Below are positions 60,433 to 64,000 of a stretch of 64,000 bases of DNA, in pieces. The notes below the pieces were generated by a model. It had not been told where the DNA came from and did no database searches. It worked only from the letters and a program-made list of their open reading frames with translations. How positions within the stretch are numbered: position 1 is the first letter of the stretch; each line of letters begins with the position of its first letter. The stretch comes from Blautia coccoides (lineage in GTDB: Bacteria; Bacillota; Clostridia; Lachnospirales; Lachnospiraceae), in assembly GCF_034355335.1 (NCBI RefSeq), contig NZ_CP136422.1, positions 5,306,501 to 5,370,500 of the forward strand. Reading direction: 5' to 3'. The translations under genes and the position numbers were made by a program.

Positions 60433-61466
60433 TGCTCAACCTCCTTCTTCACCTGTTGTTTGATCCCATCCTCTGCAAATGAGGTTTCCATAGCCTGTTT
60501 CATCAGCATTGCTGCCTCCCGTGGGGAGAGGCCTGAATCAGAGTCTAAAAACTGAAGCTCTTTTTTCACCGTAGTATTGGTCACAGTACGGTTATCCGTA
60601 TTGATGGATATGTTCAAGCCGTTATCCATAAATTCCCGGAAAGGATATTTTTCCACAGCTCTTACCGCTCCAGAGTGTAGTTGAGGATTACTTGGATGAA
60701 TTTTCAAACACGCTCCTGTCTGGATATTGCTGTGAGGGCACAGTTCCACGCCGATTCCTCTGCCGCGAAGCTTCTCCTGCAGCTTCCGGTCCCCGCTCAT
60801 TGCAATCCCATGTCCGATCCGTTTTGCCCCGTGGTCCACCGCCAGAGCAATATTTTCGATCCTGCCGCATTCTCCTGAGTGGACTGTAAAAGGAATCTCA
60901 TATTTCCCGGCTCTTTTAAAATACTCCAAAAACAGTTCGTTGGGATAAGCAGATTCATCTCCTGCCAGGTCTGCTCCGCAGACACCTCTTCCCAAGTATT
61001 TTTTCCCCAGTTCAAGTGTCCTGAAATTATCCTTTTCTGAAAAATGTCTCATGCCACAGAGAATCAGAGACGCATAAATCCCCTTTTCCCTGAATGCATT
61101 CTCAAGTCCGGCCGCAGAAGCCTCAATGATGGACTCCGCTGTCAGACTCTCACTGTCTGACAAAAGGGGCGCAAACCGAAGTTCCAGATAACGCACCCCT
61201 TCCTCCGCAGCCGAGGCTGCGGTTTCAAAGGCGGCTGTATAAAAGGCCTCTTCTGTCTTCAGACAACTTAAAGGAAGCTCAAAGGCTTTTAAATATTCTG
61301 TCAGACTTTCACATTCTTCACCCGCTTCGGCCAATTTTCTGAATGCCTTTTCATCACCCGGAACTTCTACATGTCCCTTCACACAGAGTTTTCTCAGAAC
61401 CGGAAGAGGAACAGAACCGTCCAGATGACAGTGAAGTTCTGCTTTAGGTAATCTGTCCAGCCACAT
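60411..61466 (-). CDS. add: Adenosine deaminase
   Basis: 351 residues. Zinc and catalytic motifs are LPKAELHCHLDGSVP (HxH), FTVHSGECG (His and Glu of the active site) and ISINTDNRT (Asp). The middle motif GAKRIGHGIAM supplies the catalytic His. It deaminates adenosine to inosine, the link between the two SAM hydroxide adenosyltransferases upstream and DeoD downstream in the same operon. Confidence 0.95.
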   Translation of the reverse strand: MWLDRLPKAELHCHLDGSVPLPVLRKLCVKGHVEVPGDEKAFRKLAEAGEECESLTEYLKAFELPLSCLKTEEAFYTAAFETAASAAEEGVRYLELRFAPLLSDSESLTAESIIEASAAGLENAFREKGIYASLILCGMRHFSEKDNFRTLELGKKYLGRGVCGADLAGDESAYPNELFLEYFKRAGKYEIPFTVHSGECGRIENIALAVDHGAKRIGHGIAMSGDRKLQEKLRGRGIGVELCPHSNIQTGACLKIHPSNPQLHSGAVRAVEKYPFREFMDNGLNISINTDNRTVTNTTVKKELQFLDSDSGLSPREAAMLMKQAMETSFAEDGIKQQVKKEVEQWEKEYA

Positions 61467-61481
61467 ATTTTTCCCCTTCCC

Positions 61482-62318
61482 TTAAGCCTGGCGGATTTCC
61501 ACCGTGTATTCGGAATCCGTGTCAAGGCCATATTTCTGCCTAAAATCTGCCTGATTGCTTCCGATCGTTACGAAAGAAGCCAGGTCATTAAAGAGTACGT
61601 CTTCTCCCAATCCCACATATCCAAAAGATTTCTCATAAGGAATCAGTCCGTCAAATACTGCCTTATCCCCGTCTGAAATAACCACATGCAGCTTCTCGCC
61701 CAGAGCAAACCCGGTTTTCTCAAATTCACTGTTCAACACAGAAAGCTCCGCACTGCCAAATGGGTCATAGCTCTGGATCACAGCCTTTACATATTTTTCT
61801 TTTACCTGTGCAGTCTGCACTTTATGTAAGACGATTTCCTCCACCGGATATTCTTTTCCCACTTCCTCAAAAGTGATGATGCCTGAGGCCAGTTTTGCCG
61901 CACAGTAGGAGAACAGATCTCTTCCGTGGAATGTGCTCACATCTCTGGTTTCCTGATAACGGTTTCTCTCTTCATCAATTTCGCGGATAGCTTCCACGCC
62001 TATCATGGTGTGGAGATAAGTGAGTGTGCCGTTGTCCGGAGTCACCACATAGCTTCCGTTTTTCAGTTTTGCCACAGATGCCCGCCGGCTGGTTCCCACT
62101 CCCGGATCCACCACTGACACAAAGACAGTTCCCGCCGGCCAGTAGGGTACTGTGTACTGAAGACAGTAAGATGCCGCTTCAATATCAAATGCCGGAAGTA
62201 AATGTGTAATATCACAGGTGACCAGTTCGCTGTCCACCAGTTTGCACATTCCGTGCATACAGGCCACCAGGCCTGAGTTGATTCCAAAATCAGACTGCAT
62301 TACAATTGTCGGTTTCAT
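61482..62318 (-). CDS. SAM hydroxide adenosyltransferase (DUF62), paralog 1
   Basis: About 278 residues from the ATG at 62316-62318, 9 bp from AGGAGG; another ATG is 6 bp upstream. The N-terminal domain has QSDFG and the family triad: Asp and Arg in VVDPGVGTSRR and His in FHGRDLF, with TPDNGTLTYL for ribose binding. Family members hydrolyse S-adenosylmethionine to adenosine and methionine; the fluorinase and chlorinase are halide-using relatives, and the Asp-Arg-His triad favours hydroxide. The product adenosine would feed the downstream add gene. A diverged paralog is directly upstream. Confidence 0.88.
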   Translation of the reverse strand: MKPTIVMQSDFGINSGLVACMHGMCKLVDSELVTCDITHLLPAFDIEAASYCLQYTVPYWPAGTVFVSVVDPGVGTSRRASVAKLKNGSYVVTPDNGTLTYLHTMIGVEAIREIDEERNRYQETRDVSTFHGRDLFSYCAAKLASGIITFEEVGKEYPVEEIVLHKVQTAQVKEKYVKAVIQSYDPFGSAELSVLNSEFEKTGFALGEKLHVVISDGDKAVFDGLIPYEKSFGYVGLGEDVLFNDLASFVTIGSNQADFRQKYGLDTDSEYTVEIRQA

Positions 62319-62343
62319 GTTCATTTTCCTCCTATCTTCTCTA

Positions 62344-63195
62344 TTAACATTTCCTCATCTCTATGGTCCAGTCCGGTCCTACCTGGATTCCGTATTGCTC
62401 AGACATATTCCGGCTGTTGACTGCAATCTGGATCTGCAGTGTCTCGCTGACCATTAAAAGAGGTTCTCCGACTGCAACTGCTCCAAAGGAAGGCTGGAAC
62501 GGTACTGTTCCCGCATATACCGGTTCCTCCTGGCCCTTTCTGCGGATAACCACATCCAGCCGGTCCCCATAGCGGATTCCCTCATCCTCAAACACATCTG
62601 CCGGAATATTGGAACATATCAAGCCAAAATGATAGTCTGCGGTGTCGATCATACCCTTTATCACTCCGTCGGCTATCTGGTAAGGAATGATCTCATGTTC
62701 TATGATCTCTTCAACCGGATAGGCTTCCCCTACTTCCTCATATGTGATAATGCCTGAGGCAAGTCTCGCCGCGCAGTAGGCAAACAGATCCCTGCCATGG
62801 AAAATATTACATTTCTCCGTTTTCTTCAGACGGTTGATCTTCTCATCAATGACGCGTACTTCATCAATCCCCACATATTTTTTCACATGTGTAAGGCTGC
62901 CGTTGTCAGGTGTCACCACATAACTTCCGTTGCTCAGTTTCGCCACGCATGCCCTGCGGCTGGTACCCACTCCCGGATCTACCACTGATACGAAAACGGT
63001 ACCTGCAGGCCAGAAATCCACAACAAAGCTCAGAGAAGTGGAGGCCTGATAAGTATCAAAGCTGTTGATCTCGTGGGTGCTGTCAAACACACGCAGTTCC
63101 GGATCCACCATCATACACACGCCCTGCATGGTACATACGGAAATATCCTTTGTAAAATCAGTCTGCATTACAATTGCCGGTTTATTTGCTGCCAT
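62344..63195 (-). CDS. SAM hydroxide adenosyltransferase (DUF62), paralog 2
   Basis: 283 residues from ATG 63193-63195, with GGAGG 8 bp upstream. Same fold and motifs as paralog 1: VVDPGVGTSRR, TPDNGSLTHV and IFHGRDLFAYCAARLASG. The N-terminal third differs most (TDFTKDISVCTMQGVCMMVD), so the two may have different substrates or form a hetero-oligomer. It lies between the carrier gene and paralog 1 with short gaps. Confidence 0.87.
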   Translation of the reverse strand: MAANKPAIVMQTDFTKDISVCTMQGVCMMVDPELRVFDSTHEINSFDTYQASTSLSFVVDFWPAGTVFVSVVDPGVGTSRRACVAKLSNGSYVVTPDNGSLTHVKKYVGIDEVRVIDEKINRLKKTEKCNIFHGRDLFAYCAARLASGIITYEEVGEAYPVEEIIEHEIIPYQIADGVIKGMIDTADYHFGLICSNIPADVFEDEGIRYGDRLDVVIRRKGQEEPVYAGTVPFQPSFGAVAVGEPLLMVSETLQIQIAVNSRNMSEQYGIQVGPDWTIEMRKC

Positions 63196-63225
63196 AGTTT
63201 TTTCCTCCATAAAATATAATTTTAA

Positions 63226-64000
63226 TTAATTTTTATTTTCTTTTACCACCAATGATTCAAAGCCTTCTGTGCTGTAGGATTCACCCGCCCGTTTCTTTTC
63301 CAGCGCCAGCCTGAGTGCATTCATTTTCTTATCCTGCAGAGGGGTAAGGGCAATTACCAGTCCTGCGATCAGTACACAAATACCGGGCAGTATGGTAAAC
63401 ATGGATTCGATCATTCCCAGCGCCCCATCATTCTGCACTGCAAGATTTGCGTCAAATCCGCTTCTCTGAAGAAGAAATCCCTGAACTGCCGCTGCCACAG
63501 CACCTCCCAGTTTCAGAAGAAATGAATAGTAGGACATGATAATACCGTCTCTCTTTTTCCCTCTGTTAAACTCATCATAATCCACCACATCATAGAGAAA
63601 GTTAAATACGCACATCCAATAAGCGCAGGTCCCCACACCTACCAGCACGACATAGATACAGCCCATAGTAATGCCGGAAATGCCTGTGAACTTTGTAAGC
63701 ATCATGACAACGCCGCTGAATACCATGCACACTACAAACACTTTGCTCTTGCTGAATATGGCTACTGACTTTGTGATAAATGGTATAAACAGGATCGATA
63801 CGATATTCATGGCTGTGAACATAAGGGATGCCTGTGTCTCTCCCAGTCCCATATTATAAGTGACATAATATAACAAGCTGGAATTAAACAATGTCAGGTA
63901 AACATTTGTCAGCAGGGCACAGATGATAACCAGTACATAAGGTTTCATCTTCATAAGGCTGATAACATTTGTAAAGAATCCTTTCAAATTCACCTTATCA
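63226..64000 (-). CDS. GPH-type MFS carrier, C-terminal part (5' end outside window)
   Basis: The frame runs off the window edge; about 257 residues with six helices are present, the second half of a roughly 450-residue protein. The family signature FNFLYDVVDYDEFNRGKKRDGIIMS... and KLGGAVAAAVQGFLL identifies the glycoside-pentoside-hexuronide group. These carriers usually bring in glycosides or nucleosides with a cation. As the likely first gene of the salvage operon, it may import the nucleoside or adenosyl compound. A GTG at 63991-63993 is internal, not a start. Confidence 0.85.
   Translation of the reverse strand, partial: DKVNLKGFFTNVISLMKMKPYVLVIICALLTNVYLTLFNSSLLYYVTYNMGLGETQASLMFTAMNIVSILFIPFITKSVAIFSKSKVFVVCMVFSGVVMMLTKFTGISGITMGCIYVVLVGVGTCAYWMCVFNFLYDVVDYDEFNRGKKRDGIIMSYYSFLLKLGGAVAAAVQGFLLQRSGFDANLAVQNDGALGMIESMFTILPGICVLIAGLVIALTPLQDKKMNALRLALEKKRAGESYSTEGFESLVVKENKN

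Overview
The window looks like chromosomal DNA of a gut-type Lachnospiraceae (Clostridia, Firmicutes). The evidence is the moderate G+C content, AGGAGG-type ribosome binding sites, sigma-A promoters with many extended -10 boxes, a clostridial AdhE, a glycine riboswitch in front of an AGCS symporter, YesM/YesN-controlled sugar ABC transport, FIVAR/dockerin surface proteins and GPH/MATE/MFS carriers. There are no rRNA, tRNA, phage or CRISPR features. Most genes lie on the minus strand in short operons.

Layout. 1-1.2 kb: 3' part of adhE. 1.3-4.1 kb: the pyridoxal phosphate synthase operon pdxS-pdxT and a polysaccharide deacetylase with cell-wall-binding repeats. 4.4-8.1 kb: a glycine-riboswitch-controlled AGCS symporter, a DAACS symporter and mntP. 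8.2-12 kb: a GH43 glycosidase, a CAT-like acetyltransferase, a CmpB-type membrane protein and a VOC protein. 12-14.4 kb: a two-component system with a small secreted partner. 14.6-26.7 kb: a glycan-uptake locus (two paralogous sugar-binding lipoproteins, two permeases, YesM/YesN, a GH3 glycosidase and a DUF4340 lipoprotein) matching the GH43 gene, probably for xylan or arabinoxylan oligosaccharides. 26.8-30.3 kb: an ECF sigma factor / membrane protein / ABC exporter operon. 30.5-37.9 kb: a 2181-residue dockerin-bearing multidomain surface protein followed by a wall-anchored cohesin protein, a minimal cohesin-dockerin pair. 38.2-41 kb: MazG-like, HAD phosphatase, lipoprotein barnase, barstar and a SurA-like anchored protein in one operon. 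41-43 kb: a diguanylate cyclase. 43.2-47.5 kb: a TetR-controlled ABC/MFS/hydrolase export operon. 47.8-49.1 kb: a MATE carrier. 49.1-54.5 kb: a GNAT protein, a 5'-nucleotidase and an EndoQ-UvrD fusion. 54.7-57.9 kb: an AraC regulator and an old-yellow-enzyme/FeS flavoprotein. 58-64 kb: a nucleoside salvage operon (GPH carrier, two SAM hydroxide adenosyltransferases, adenosine deaminase, phosphopentomutase, purine nucleoside phosphorylase, YczE-like protein).

The most unusual items are: (i) a short mobile repeat of about 134 bp with GTAA-type inverted ends and 8-bp target duplications, present as two complete copies and one terminal remnant, one copy having landed between a conserved upstream motif and a sugar-binding protein gene; (ii) the cohesin/dockerin pair; (iii) the SAM-to-ribose-phosphate operon with two DUF62 paralogs; (iv) the EndoQ-UvrD fusion carrying two in-frame minisatellite arrays; and (v) the lipid-anchored barnase with its barstar. 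All comparisons were made by eye; no database search was run.
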